Below are positions 48,318-60,676 of a DNA stretch of 64,000 bases, one piece after another. The translations under genes and the position numbers were made by a program. Within the stretch, counting starts at the first letter, position 1, and the number at the start of each line of letters is the position of its first letter. The stretch comes from Theocolax elegans (Eukaryota; Arthropoda; Insecta; Hymenoptera; Cerocephalidae). The notes beneath the pieces were generated by a model. The model did not search any database. It was given only the letters and a program-made list of their open reading frames with translations, and was not told the DNA's origin. Location: assembly GCA_026168455.1 (NCBI GenBank), contig CM047427.1, positions 86,272,670 to 86,336,669 on the forward strand. The letters are read 5' to 3'.

Positions 48318-49382
48318 ATAAAGGTTTTTATTGATATAACCATATTCAAAGTTTTAAAATAATATAAATGAAATATTTCAACTAATTCTTCTTGAAATTA
48401 AACTTTTTCAATTTAATGTATATAAGAAAAATTGTTAGATTTGAGTTATTAAGTGATAAACATGGCCAAAAAGTCAATTTTTTCAAAAAATTCGATTTTT
48501 TGATTGGCTACAGCTTTGGTACTAATTGTAATTCAGGTCTAAAAATTTAGCTACACTCTATTCAAGTAGTTTTTTACTGATTCCATACATTAAAACAAAA
48601 TTCTATTTTTTAACTGGATCACTTCACATGGAATCTCCCATATATATATACATATTCGCAAATTTATCTGCGTATATTGAATTATGAATTCATATTCCAA
48701 TTAATAATAGTTGTTCTGCATAATTTGTATTATGTCTAGAAATAAATTGTAGCTATTTGTAATCATATTTAATTACTACGCTAGCTAGTGTAGCAGGCTC
48801 ATCAATTTCTTACTACAATATGAATAATAGTGTACTATAAAATTATTTTCCAACGTAATATAATAAAATATAATTAATCAAAACAACTAAATCATTGCAA
48901 ATATATTAACGTTCTTTCGCGTCAAATACAATACATTAAAAAATGTTGAACGTACATCTTTTATTTAGTTAGGCAAAACAATGTATAGGTGTTTGTATTA
49001 TTAATTTATATATGCATGTTCACCAAGTTTACATTGCAGGTCTATAGAAGCCGGTAAAATTTTTCTGTGAGAATAACGCCATCAAATTTCTGTTATTAAT
49101 ATTACATTACAAATGAAAAGAAATTGAACAGAGAGCATTGCACAAGAGTTGGCTTGTTATTAGTGAAACCAATTACTTCTATTTATTATGCAAAACATAT
49201 GCAGTGCCGAGTGCAGACACGTACACATATATACAAAGTTAGTAGGAGCGCGCGTGATTTTATCGACTGGCTCGATCGATCTGCAGCTTGCACGCGGACT
49301 CGTTGCCCCAAATAATCCCTCCTGTATGTACCCAGCATTCCAAACTAAATCAATATCGATCGTAGCAACAATTTTGAATATA
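48318..49382 (+). repeat. Direct duplication F, copy 2 (F2)
   Basis: Direct repeat of F1, including a truncated foldback right arm that ends CTCCC at about 48640. After TTTTGAATATA at about 49382 unique sequence resumes (ATTGAGAATTAAA). The half adjoining the seam is the noisy one. Confidence 0.94.
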
Positions 49383-51183
49383 ATTGAGAATTAAATTGTT
49401 CGAACGAGTATAATTAATTGTATGCTCCTAGTTTTATGTAATCTTTGAACAAATTGGAAATTTAGAGATAATTTGATATATTCTTACGTGGAAACGTTTC
49501 GTTGTGAGTATAACGTTATAAAATATATAAATAATTATAATACACATTACGATAGAATAAATTGTTTTTCGAACCGATGCGTAGTGCGCGAATGTGGTTA
49601 TTACGCGCTCTATAAACAGATATACGAGAGACCGAACAGAAATGTGTATAAAGGATATAATGTAGATTCGTCGTATACCTTTTATTTACAAATCAAATAA
49701 AGTGCATTCGCAGGAGTATCGATTTTTATTTACCAGCGCGGGTTACAATTGTAAAACGTCACGTACTCGAGCGGTGTAGCAAAGCACGAGCGGCGAAACC
49801 GTGAACCCATAGATTTTCCCACCCTCCTCGCGAGGGTGTAGACGTGACTTCTCTCGTCCACAAAGTATATTACGTAAATGCGCGCGTACGCACAATGGAA
49901 ATTACGACACTCGATTATTTGCTGTGCCGCCATGTTAATTTATTCGCCAATCGGGGCGGAGCCGATCTATTAACGAAAAAACCAAATGGGACACACAATG
50001 GATCCATTGAGATTGCCTATCGGGACGATCGGCAGATCGGAAGCCACGGTAAAAACGAGCTGTGTATACTGTGTAATTGTTAATGGATCGTGTAATTTCG
50101 ATTTGCCAATCGTCGCTCCGGGGGCAGAGCACTATGAGCTTAGAATGACCGATTCAGAAATAATTTAGTCGTTCCGATTGAAATTTATCGGTTGACAATC
50201 AATTTATAAGTGTTTTTGCTCATTGTAGCGCCACAGTCATTTTCTTTCAGATGCAAATCGTTTTACTTGTATTTATGAGGTTATTACAACTCTCTATAAA
50301 CGAGAGTTTAATGGTTGCGGTTTAGTTGAACTCGTTTTTTCTTTACGTTACACTACAACTTTCTTGTTGTGTTTAGGCGACGTTAATGCAAATGAATGTT
50401 CGTTAGTTCGTTGTCCCTTTGTTAGTTCGTTGTGATACTAGAGGTAAACGAGTTTAATTCTAATTCGATTAATAAATCTAATATCTCTACGTATACCACT
50501 GAGAGGTAACTCACCTTACATTGATAAAACTATTTTGACGTGTCAACAAGATTTAGTGTTCGAATGTAAATTTATATTTTTGGTAATTTAAATAGTGATT
50601 CAATTTTGAACTAAGGAAATAAAATATATATTGTATTTTCGATAACGATAAAATTCAATTTGAGATATTATTTTATTTTGGTATATGAATGAATATTATT
50701 ATTGACTTAAATTTTAACTGATGTATTTAATTTATTCCGGTACGTGCAAAGAAGTTTTTTATTTTTTTAATATTATTATCGATATACACGCGGTGCATAT
50801 GCAACAAATTCTTCGTTGGTTAACGTGTTAATCAAATGAGAACATGTTGGCTAATACCAGTAACAAACAGTTATTAACCATCTTTTTAACAATAATAATT
50901 GTAGGTTTTATTATTGACAATAGTATATGTTTATTGTGAAACCGAAATTAACTTTTTTCAATAATAGTTGAATAGTCTACACCTAATTGATCTCAATATC
51001 TATTAGCTTTAACTATATAATATTACACGTAACATTGATTGTTGGTATTTTCCAGAATATATTCTTTAGGGTTAGAAATCTCAATCTCAAGCTCATCGTC
51101 TCATAAACTATAGGTCTACACTGACGTTAAAACTAAGACAACCACGCCACAATCGATTTTTTCATTCTAAATTTGAAAATAGC
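49383..51183. other. Unique segment, no gene
   Basis: CpG-rich island at about 49730-50170 with overlapping frames on both strands (49844-50083 plus, 49730-49933 minus), none recognised. The rest is AT-rich. GTTAGTTCGTTGT occurs twice at about 50402-50436. Confidence 0.6.
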
Positions 51184-53395
51184 TTGATGCAAAACCTTAT
51201 CAATCATATGTAGCTTGTGATTGGCCTGCAAGTAATATAAAAAAGTAATGATAATTCTTTAAATATATATTTGTGTGTGTGTGTTTAATGTAACTTTGAT
51301 AAATGTTTACTTGTAGCTACTTTGTTTAAGAAAATTAAAATCAATTACAAATTAATATGTATATTTGTTCCTTAACCGCATATAAACAATAGTTAAGTAA
51401 TCACCAAATTTTATTGCAAGCATAATTCCAATGACAAGGTTAGCAAGAACTTAATTTACGCGGAAACGGTTTCCAGACAAAAACTTTCGTTGAAAGGCAA
51501 ATGAATAATAATCTAAATACAGAGGCACACGTGTACACACACGCGGCGTTTAAATATTCCAAAGTCTCGTCAATTTTTGTTAAACCGTGTAGCCTATGTA
51601 AACGAACGATACCGTCTTGTATGGAAAAAAAGGAAGAAGAGCGAGGGAAGAGTAAAGAAGCCTGGGCAGGCGTTACGATCCGCGATCGAGTCGGGCGCGC
51701 TCATCGATAAGCATCGGAAATTCCGATATCGCAAGTGCAGCCGCTCGTCACGTCGCATGAATCAGCCCGTGTATATAAGAAGCCGGCTATGGGTATATAT
51801 ATAGGCCTTATTACCGCGAGCACGCAGCCAGCCAATAAACTGTGCTATTTATTCGTCGGGCGCGCATGCGCTATAATTGGCAATGTAAAATGGAGCCAGT
51901 AGGCGATGTATATATGCACTTACAAGTGCAATCCATTATGATGCACCCACTTTGTTTTCTCTTCGGCGATATGCAGTGTACACGTGAGCCTGATTTCCTA
52001 TGTGATTGTGAATCTCGGTCCAACCTGCAATGATATTCCGTGCAATTTCTTTTTGTAATCGATATCTATATACTCAGGTTTATATTTTATATAGGTATAC
52101 ACATACACATACGTAAACATATATATAACCTGATTGTGAGACTTAAAAAGATTGCGATTTGATTTGAGAAAGTAGGTATTATATTTGTTCAATTTTCCTG
52201 TAATTTGTCTTGTGAAGAAATATGGCTAGTACGTTGTGCTTAATGTATATGTGTTTGGAGAATGCGTCAAAAAATTAAATTTTAGCTGTTTTTGCCAATC
52301 TACGAACCACTTTATTACAACGCCAATACTGATACGCCTTGTCATCTCTCTTTCTTTTAAATATATACCTATATAAACCAAAAAATTTCCATAAATTCAC
52401 GACCATTGATTCTTTCTCTTGTACGAGGGAAAATAAACAACGAGTAGGTATATAACCTCTATCGACATATCGGTCAGAATTCCAGTACCCTCGTATCGCA
52501 CGCGAAAAAAAAAGGTTCCTATCCTAGGTTTACGTCACCGTGGCGACGCCGGCAGCTTGAAATTTTCGCAACAGGCTCGTAAACAAAAGCCGATAGAAGA
52601 CTGGGAGCCGGCGTCAACCCCGCTCCCTTCGCCCGAGAATTCCCCGAGTGGGCACAAACGCTTACGCACAATGGACCGCGTGTGTGCAGGCGTAAGGAGA
52701 TCGACGAGCGAGACACCGCCGCCGCCGCCGCCACCGCCGCCGCTACGAATGTGTCACCGCGGGTTTCGCAAGTGCGTCAGTCCAGTCTATAAGACCGCTA
52801 CCAGACTCCGGCGAACCGAGACTACGAGATATTACACGCCTATGACTTCTTTGCAACACTCTAACTTTATGTTTTTGACGCCACTTAGATTCGTCAACTT
52901 GTTTGCCGTATATTTAATAATCGTTTTATTTATTCTCTTCATTTTTAATGTACATTATTTACTGTGATGCGCTTCGTCTTCTTTTAATTATCTACTCAAT
53001 TTAATTTTAAAAGTTTCTTTTCATAATTTCTAAATTATACATACTTGGCACTGAGAACTCTCTACTATTAAGCAATAAAAAGAACATTAAACTTATTTTA
53101 TATGTAAGAATAAATATTGTTTATAGATTCACATCATTTTAACTTGGTATTCAAACATGTTTTATTGTCTGAGATCAAAACAGTTGTTTAATACTTGTAT
53201 AACTAAATTTTGAATAATTCAAAGTCACAATGTAAATAAACAACTCCAGTTAATACAGTCAATTATGGTCAGTTAATGGTAATAACCAGAATATCAACAC
53301 TACATATACAGAAGTAATGTAAAAAAAAGCCTAAGAAAATATTGACACTAAAGGCACGGTACCATTAAATTCGACATAATAAAGTAGAAAACAGT
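51184..53395 (+). repeat. Direct duplication G, copy 1 (G1, full length)
   Basis: About 2.2 kb starting TTGATGCAAAACC and ending AAGTAGAAAACAG. It contains a CpG-rich island at 51500-52030 and a second one at 52490-52850 with a CCG-rich tract (52716-52745). A 136-codon frame at 52557-52967 owes its proline run to that tract and is broken in copy 2. Copy 2 (53396-54538) matches only the first about 85 bp and the last about 1.03 kb. Confidence 0.93.
52716..52745 (+). repeat. (CCG)n trinucleotide tract
   Basis: CCG units with one CCA interruption, inside a CpG-rich island. The counterpart in copy 2 is at about 53823-53851 and is slightly shorter, with a CTG interruption. Confidence 0.95.
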
Positions 53396-54538
53396 TTGAT
53401 GCAAAACCTTATCAATCATATGTAGCTTGTGATTGGCCTGCAAGTAATATATAATGATAATTCTTTAAATATATACCTATATAAACCAAAATATTTCCAT
53501 AAATTCACGACCATTGATTCTTTCTTGTACGAGGGAAAATAAACAACGAGTAGGTATATAACCTCTATCGACATATCGGTCAGAATTCCAGTACCCTCGT
53601 ATCGCACGCGAAAAAAAAAGGTTCCTATCCTAGGTTTACGTCACCGTGGCGACGCCGGCAGCTTGAAATTTTCGCAACAGGCTCGTAAACAAAAGCCGAT
53701 AGAAGACTGGGAGCCGGCGTCAACCCCGCTCCCTTCGCCCGAGAATTCTCCGAGTGGGCACAAACGCTTACGCACAATGGACCGCGTGTGTGTGCAGGCG
53801 TAAGGAGATCGACGAGCGAGACACCGCTGCCGCCGCCGCCACCGCCGCCGCTACGAATGTGTCACCGCGGGTTTCGCAAGTGCGTCAGTCAGTCTATAAG
53901 ACCGCTACCAGACGCCGGCGAACCGAGACTACGAGATATTACACGCCTATGAACTTTCTTTGCAACACTCTAACTTTATGTTTTTGACGCCACTTAGATT
54001 CGTCAACTTGTTTGCTGTATATTTAATAATCGTTTTATTTATTTCTTTTTATTTTTAATGTATATTATTTTACTGTGATGCGCTTCTTCTTTTAATTATC
54101 TACTCAATTTAATTTTAAAAGTTTCTTTTCATAATTTCTAAATTATACATAGCTTGGCACTGAGAACTCTCTACTATTCAGCAATAAAAGAAAAATTAAA
54201 CTTATTTTTATATGTAGAATAAATATTGTTAGATTCACATCAATTTTGACTTGGTATTCAAACATTATTTATGGTCTGAGATCAAAAACAGTTGTTTAAT
54301 AGCTTGTAATAACTAATTTTGAATAATTCAAAGTCACAATGTAAAATAAACAAACTCCAGTTAAACATAGGTAATTATCTGCGAAATTAATATACAGTCA
54401 ATTATGGTCAGTTAATGGTAATAACCAGAATATCAACACTACATATACAGAAGTAATGTAAAAAAAAGCCTAAGAAAATATTGACACTAAAGGCACGGTA
54501 CCATTAAATTCGACATAATAAAGTAGAAAACAGTTTGA
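53396..54538 (+). repeat. Direct duplication G, copy 2 (G2, internally deleted)
   Basis: Starts as G1 (TTGATGCAAAACC) but jumps at TTCTTTAAATATATA (about 53460-53474) from the equivalent of 51256-51269 to that of 52353-52367, losing about 1.1 kb. The same CTTTAAATATATA-like string stands at both breakpoints of G1. Downstream it matches 52368-53395 with indels, plus about 30 bp (54363-54392) absent from G1. Confidence 0.93.
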
Positions 54539-57331
54539 CAATAATGAAAGGCTCGTGCTGTGTACGATTTCAGTGAAGTCTGTCTATACGACGTGGCACT
54601 ATACATCTGACGCAATACAAGATCAGTACGAATATATGCGCGTTTTGCTTATTATTGCGGTTATTATCATCGGCCGCGCGCATATAAAGTTGATTGCCGT
54701 CTCGCATATATCGCGACAATAGCGACAACCTAAGTTTCGCTACTTGATCCCTTGTCTCATTAGCACTGTACAAACGTGCCGTGATGCATTGTTACTTATT
54801 TATTTTGAGAGGACAGATTATTTTTCTAAGATGTGAGTCCGACTTTGTAACGGTTGAATTAATACAAAAAATATTTAAGATATATGTGCACCATGTGTCG
54901 TTATTTTCGTCGACTTTTGAAAAATATATGCCTTTATTTTTACTAACATTATAAAGTATTAATTACCATTTTTGTTTACGTGAATTGTTAATACGTGGTT
55001 AATTTTCTTAATTAATCGGAAGATAAATGAAAATTAATATATCGAAATATATAATGAAATCGTATTCTCTATACGTTTACATCACTAAAATTATATAATT
55101 ATCTCTGATTTAAATTTAAGATTTAACATTTCTCTTACGCGTAGAAAATAACAAAATATGCAAAATAACTAAAATTGTACCTCCCTTAACAATGAAAACA
55201 TAGAGTAAGGATCCATCGACTTAACACGATTCTTTGAGTAAGATTACACGCAAATGTACACTAGCAAGTGTTCGAGCAACACTTCTCTACGTATCGAATG
55301 CTAAAGCTGTCGAAGCATCAAAATAATTATTGCCCTCCTATTCTATTTTTCACCTAGTGACTTGCAGTAGCTACACACTGCACACATCTTGAGTTCACGA
55401 AAAACGATCTCGTAAAATTGAGCGAGTTTCCTTCGACTATGTGTAGACGGTAGGAGTTGAAGGGAAATAATTGAACGGAGCAACAAATTGCCAAGCAGAG
55501 AATATTTCCAGCTATATAGATACATACATGTATGCATATATATCGGAGCAAAAGTGAAACCGCCGGCTTCTCGAAATAATTAGGAGAGCGCGCGAGAATA
55601 TATCAGTTAGTTTTGACGTAAACCCGTGCATGTAACAGGACTCGAGTTTGCAAGATGTACCACTTCCTTGTGAATACGCCCAATACAAATATTTCGTTTA
55701 TTGTATCTTTCCATAATTATTATTTATTTCTAAGGTTTACACCTATAATATTTTTATACATTTTTTTTAATACATCTGAATATTTCAATTGAATTTGTGT
55801 ATTTATAAATACATGAAATAAAGTATTGGAAAACGGGGATTAAAGCTTAGAGGCTCATCTCTAGGTATAATATCGTGTGTGTATTAATGTAGGTAACGTG
55901 TAGACACGCGCGTGCAGCTTCTTAAGTCGTTGTAAAGCAGAACGCGCCCGGCCCATTTTCGTTCGTGTTGCGCGCCGATTACCAACGTTATTACGGGCTG
56001 CGATTTCCATAATGCATATAGATGTTGAATATTTAAATGGCACAGAAGATAATCATGCGCGCGATGCCAATATACCTTTACAACTCGTATACGAATTTCT
56101 CGGTTCGGTAGCTTTTATTTACACATCTCACCGTAAAATTGAGATGAGGTTTATATATGGAACCAGTGAAAGAAATCTTAATAGACAGTCGAACGTCTAC
56201 GAGGTACGTAGAATGTAATAAATGTATAGGGATATATATACATATGCAATAATGTATTTGCGATTGCTTTCAATATGTATTGTTTTCAAATTGACAATGC
56301 AATATGTTGCCAAAGATCATCTATGCAATTTAATATGCTCATTATAATTTTTTTGACAATGATGATTTGTAATCAATTTTAAAAGTATTGCGATTTTCAC
56401 TGTAAAATCTCTTTCTTTCTGGGCATATCTATTACGTAAGTATATAGTTACGATCAATGTCTTATTTACATTTTTTATATATAGGTTCAATTCAAATTTG
56501 TTATTATTGTGATACATATTTTATTGAAATATCGTTATGGAAATATCTACATGTTTTAACAAAATAATTCCCCAATCAAGTACAATTTTAAACGAAGCTG
56601 GAGTGATAATAAAAACGTGTTGTTATTTACATATCGTGTAATTTACCAACATCTCTACCTAAAATAACAGACATAAATAAATACATATAACATTGTAAAA
56701 TTGTTTGTTTACAGTATCTGCTTGTCCATTATCAAGAAAAATAGTCGATTAACATTTTATCGAAGCAATATTTTTTCAAGAATAATAGTAAACAATCAAA
56801 GATACGTTGCAGCTTACCTGAGAGCAAGAAAACAAAGCCGCCTCCGTGTGCTGAATCGATGAAAAATATTGACGCAAAAAAGAAAAAATAAACTAAGAAG
56901 AAACTCGTATACGATTTAAGAGACAGCCTGTATCTCAATTTCCTCGGCAGTCGTATCAGAAAATTATTCTCCTGCGGTAGACAATGGCGTGTGCGACGAT
57001 TAATTTCTCTTTGAAAAATATATATAAATAAACCGTCGGGCCTAAGTCGCCGTATGGATAAAGAGAAGCTGCTCCCTCTCTCTCTCTCTCTCTCTCTGTT
57101 GAGTATCCGATAAGTTGGCTTCCCCTTCCAGTTCGACCGGTAACCGCATGTATATATGTGTATATATAACGACGCGACGCCCCCGCAAAAGATTTCCGAT
57201 ATTGCGCACGCACGCTACCGAGCCGGTAACATCTCGATCCATTTCCTTACTCGATCTTTATACGGTTTCCCATATGAGTACACGTTGCGAAACCTGCCTC
57301 GAAATTGTATAAATATCGGAGCTACGCTTAA
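54539..57331. other. Unique segment, no gene
   Basis: CpG-richer at 54570-54780, 55560-55640, 55860-56010 and 56930-57330, AT-rich elsewhere. (CT)n tract at 57075-57098. Open frames do not exceed 100 codons and overlap on both strands; no product was recognised. Confidence 0.6.
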
Positions 57332-59005
57332 CATTTGTTTATCGAAAGCCCAGACTGTTTCGTCATTGGACTTGGTGCTCGATCGGCTGAAGAATATAAA
57401 CTCAATGAGCGAAAGTAATCTACGAACGGAACATGCTTTTTATAAGAATGTGGCCTGAAATTTTCGAACTGATTGAATGAGCTCCTTATCTATATTCAAG
57501 TCATTTTATTTATAATTGCAACTCGAAATTGTTTATTTTTTAACACCGTTTTTTTTGTAAACGCAACGAACTTGTTAGAATATATTTTTATTTTAGTGCA
57601 CTAGTTTGTTTGTATTTTTTAATTTTTCAGCTTGTTTAACAGTATATAGTTTTGGTTTGTGAACATAACGTGTACCTTCGACAATCAAACAAACATATTT
57701 ATGGAATATTTGTAATATATAAAATAAAATTTGTACATATAAACCTATGGAATATATTATATTTATCAAAATTAAAAGAAAATAATTATATGTATAAAAA
57801 ATATCTATTTGAGTATAGTTGAATAATAGACTTTGATGATTAAGATCAATGATATAATTGTGCATAAAAAGGTTACGTACTATCCACGTAACAACGAAGG
57901 TTACATAAAAAAAAATTAAACGATTTGAAGTATGCAACAGAGAAGTACAATCAATAACAGTTTACCGATGGAAAGATCAACGTTTAAAATTTTCTTCGCA
58001 CTTTAGCCTCGTAATCGTCTGAGCGTAGTAATTTTTTAACGGTTATACACATGCGCAAGCCTGCATATAAACCCGTAATACGATAAATATTCAGTGCAAA
58101 TGAATAATGAGCGTTTTGTTTTCGAGTCGGTTACCCCGTGAGGCGTTTAAGAGGGCGCTTGCAATTTGAAAAATTAGCAGGTATCATTCGCATTATAAAG
58201 GTAAAGAGGGAGAGGGAGAGAGAGAGAGAGAGGGAGGGAGGGGCGAAGAAGAGGAAGATTCTTGAGAGATGATACAGGAATGAGCGCAAGCGGCTATTTC
58301 ATTCGTCTTGGTCGGACTAAGCGTTAAGTCTCGGAGAGATCGCGACGATGCATAAGCGATTTATTTGAATTAATGAGCTCACCTCGCGACCGCACGAGCG
58401 CCTCGAAAGTCAACGATCCGATCTTTTTCTCTCTGCTTTTCTTTTCCTTGCTCGTAATCGCCTGCCCAACACAAAGATCCATATACGCATTCTCGACGTT
58501 CGCTCTCTCTCTCTCTCTCGCTCTTTTGTAGCTTCTGGAAGACTCACGAGAACTCGCACTTAATAAATATGAGGTAAGGTTCCCTCGGTCTTGCCTTATC
58601 TCACTGGCTACTAGAATTTTAAATTTACTCTTTTCCATCAATTCGCGGTGTTATCGTGTCTGGGAATGGATCTCCGCTTCAGATTTGTTTTTAATTACCA
58701 CCGCGAGGATGCTGTAACTTTTGTCGTTTATATGCGCCAATGAATTTTCATAGTTAAAATGCTTTCTCACTGTGTAAAGTGTAAATCATTCACCATTTAA
58801 AATGTGACATTATTTTCGTTTCTCTTTACCTTCTATTTAAACAGTGTGCTTGAATATAGATTCGTATACTTGCATTAAATTAGTGCTATCGTATTACTAC
58901 AAATAATAGAGTTGAATACCGTTAATAACCTACCGAAAGTATGTCCAATCAATAGATTTTATTTATTTATTTATTTATTCATTATATGTTTAAACATAAA
59001 TAACC
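57332..59005 (+). repeat. Direct duplication H, copy 1 (H1)
   Basis: 1,674 bp repeated at 59006-60676. Starts CATTTGTTTATCGAAAGCCC. The core (about 57940-58750) is essentially identical between copies apart from microsatellite length; both ends differ by one-base homopolymer indels. It contains (GA/GGGA)n at 58206-58243, (CT)n at 58502-58519 and ATTT tetranucleotides at about 58957-58980. A 105-codon minus-strand frame (58324-58641) has an Arg-Glu run from the CT tract and is not accepted as a gene. Confidence 0.94.
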
Positions 59006-60676
59006 CATTTGTTTATCGAAAGCCCAGACTGTTTCGTCATTGGACTTGGTGCTCGATCGGCTGAAGAATATAAACTCAATGAGCGAAAGTAATCTACGAA
59101 CGGAACATGCTTTTTATAAGAATGTGGCCTGAAATTTTCGAACTGATTGAATGACTCCTTATCTATATTCAAGTCATTTTATTTATAATTGCAACTCGAA
59201 ATTGTTTATTTTTTAACACCGTTTTTTTTTGTAAACGCAACGAACTTGTTAGAATATATTTTATTTTAGTGCATTAGTTGTTTGTATTTTTTTAATTTTT
59301 CAGCTTGTTTAACAGTATATAGTTTTGGTTTGTGAACATAACGTGTACCTTCGACAATCAAACAAACATATTTATGGAATATTGTAATATATAAAATAAA
59401 ATTTTGTACATATAAACCTATGGAATATATTATATTTATCAAAATTAAAGAAAATAATTATATGTATAACAAATATCTATTTGAGTATAGTTGAATAATA
59501 GACTTTGATGATTAGATCAATGATATAATTGTGCATAAAAGGTTACGTACTATCCACGTAACAACGAAGGTTACATAAAAAAAAATTAAACGATTTGAAG
59601 TATGCAACAGAGAAGTACAATCAATAACAGTTTACCGATGGAAAGATCAACGTTTAAAATTTTCTTCGCACTTTAACCTCGTAATCGTCTGAGCGTAGTA
59701 ATTTTTTAACGGTTATACACATGCGCAAGCCTGCATATAAACCCGTAATACGATAAATATTCAGTGCAAATGAATAATGAGCGTTTTGTTTTCGAGTCGG
59801 TTACCCCGTGAGGCGTTTAAGAGGGCGCTTGCAATTTGAAAAATTAGCAGGTATCATTCGCATTATAAAGGTAAAGAGGGAGAGGGAGAGAGAGAGAGAG
59901 GGAGGGAGGGGCGAAGAAGAGGAAGATTCTTGAGAGATGATACAGGAATGAGCGCAAGCGGCTATTTCATTCGTCTTGGTCGGACTAAGCGTTAAGTCTC
60001 GGAGAGATCGCGACGATGCATAAGCGATTTATTTGAATTAATGAGCTCACCTCGCGACCGCACGAGCGCCTCGAAAGTCAACGATCCGATCTTTTTCTCT
60101 CTGCTTTTCTTTTCCTTGCTCGTAATCGCCTGCCCAACACAAAGATCCATATACGCATTCTCGACGTTCGCTCTCTCTCTCTCTCTCTCTCTCTCTCGCT
60201 CTTTTGTAGCTTCTGGAAGACTCACGAGAACTCGCACTTAATAAATATGAGGTAAGGTTCCCTCGGTCTTGCCTTATCTCACTGGCTACTAGAATTTTAA
60301 ATTTACTCTTTTCCATCAATTCGCGGTGTTATCGTGTCTGGGAATGGATCTCCGCTTCAGATTTGTTTTTAATTACCACCGCGAGGATGCTGTAACTTTT
60401 GTCGTTTATATGCGCCAATGAATTTTCATAGTTAAAATGCTTTCTCACTGTGTAAATGTAAATCATTCACCATTTAAAATGTGACATTATTTTCGTTTCT
60501 CTTTACCTTCTATTTAAACAGTTGCTTGAATAATAGATTCGTATACTTGCATTAAATATTAGTGCTATCGTAGTACTACAAATAAATAGAGTTGAATACA
60601 CGTTAAATAACCTACCGAAAGTATGTCCAATCAAATAGATTTTATTTATTTATTTATTTATTCATTAATATGTTTT
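59006..60676 (+). repeat. Direct duplication H, copy 2 (H2)
   Basis: Direct repeat of H1 with the same order of (GA)n (59884-59910), (CT)n (60171-60197, longer than in H1) and ATTT repeats (60639-60661). AAACATAAATAAC, which directly precedes the seam in H1 (58993-59005), is found about 45 bp farther on here (60722-60734), so H1 has lost a short piece at the seam. Confidence 0.94.

Noticed and set aside
6204..51777. TATATAAG/TATATAAA strings (4146, 6204, 39325, 51770) and the TA tract at 7679 as core promoters
   Set aside because: TATA-like strings are common in this AT-rich DNA; no convincing initiator or downstream coding exon accompanies them.
58324..60319. Minus-strand frames with Arg-Glu runs
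   Set aside because: The runs translate the (CT)n microsatellite; the frame differs between H1 and H2 as the tract length changes.
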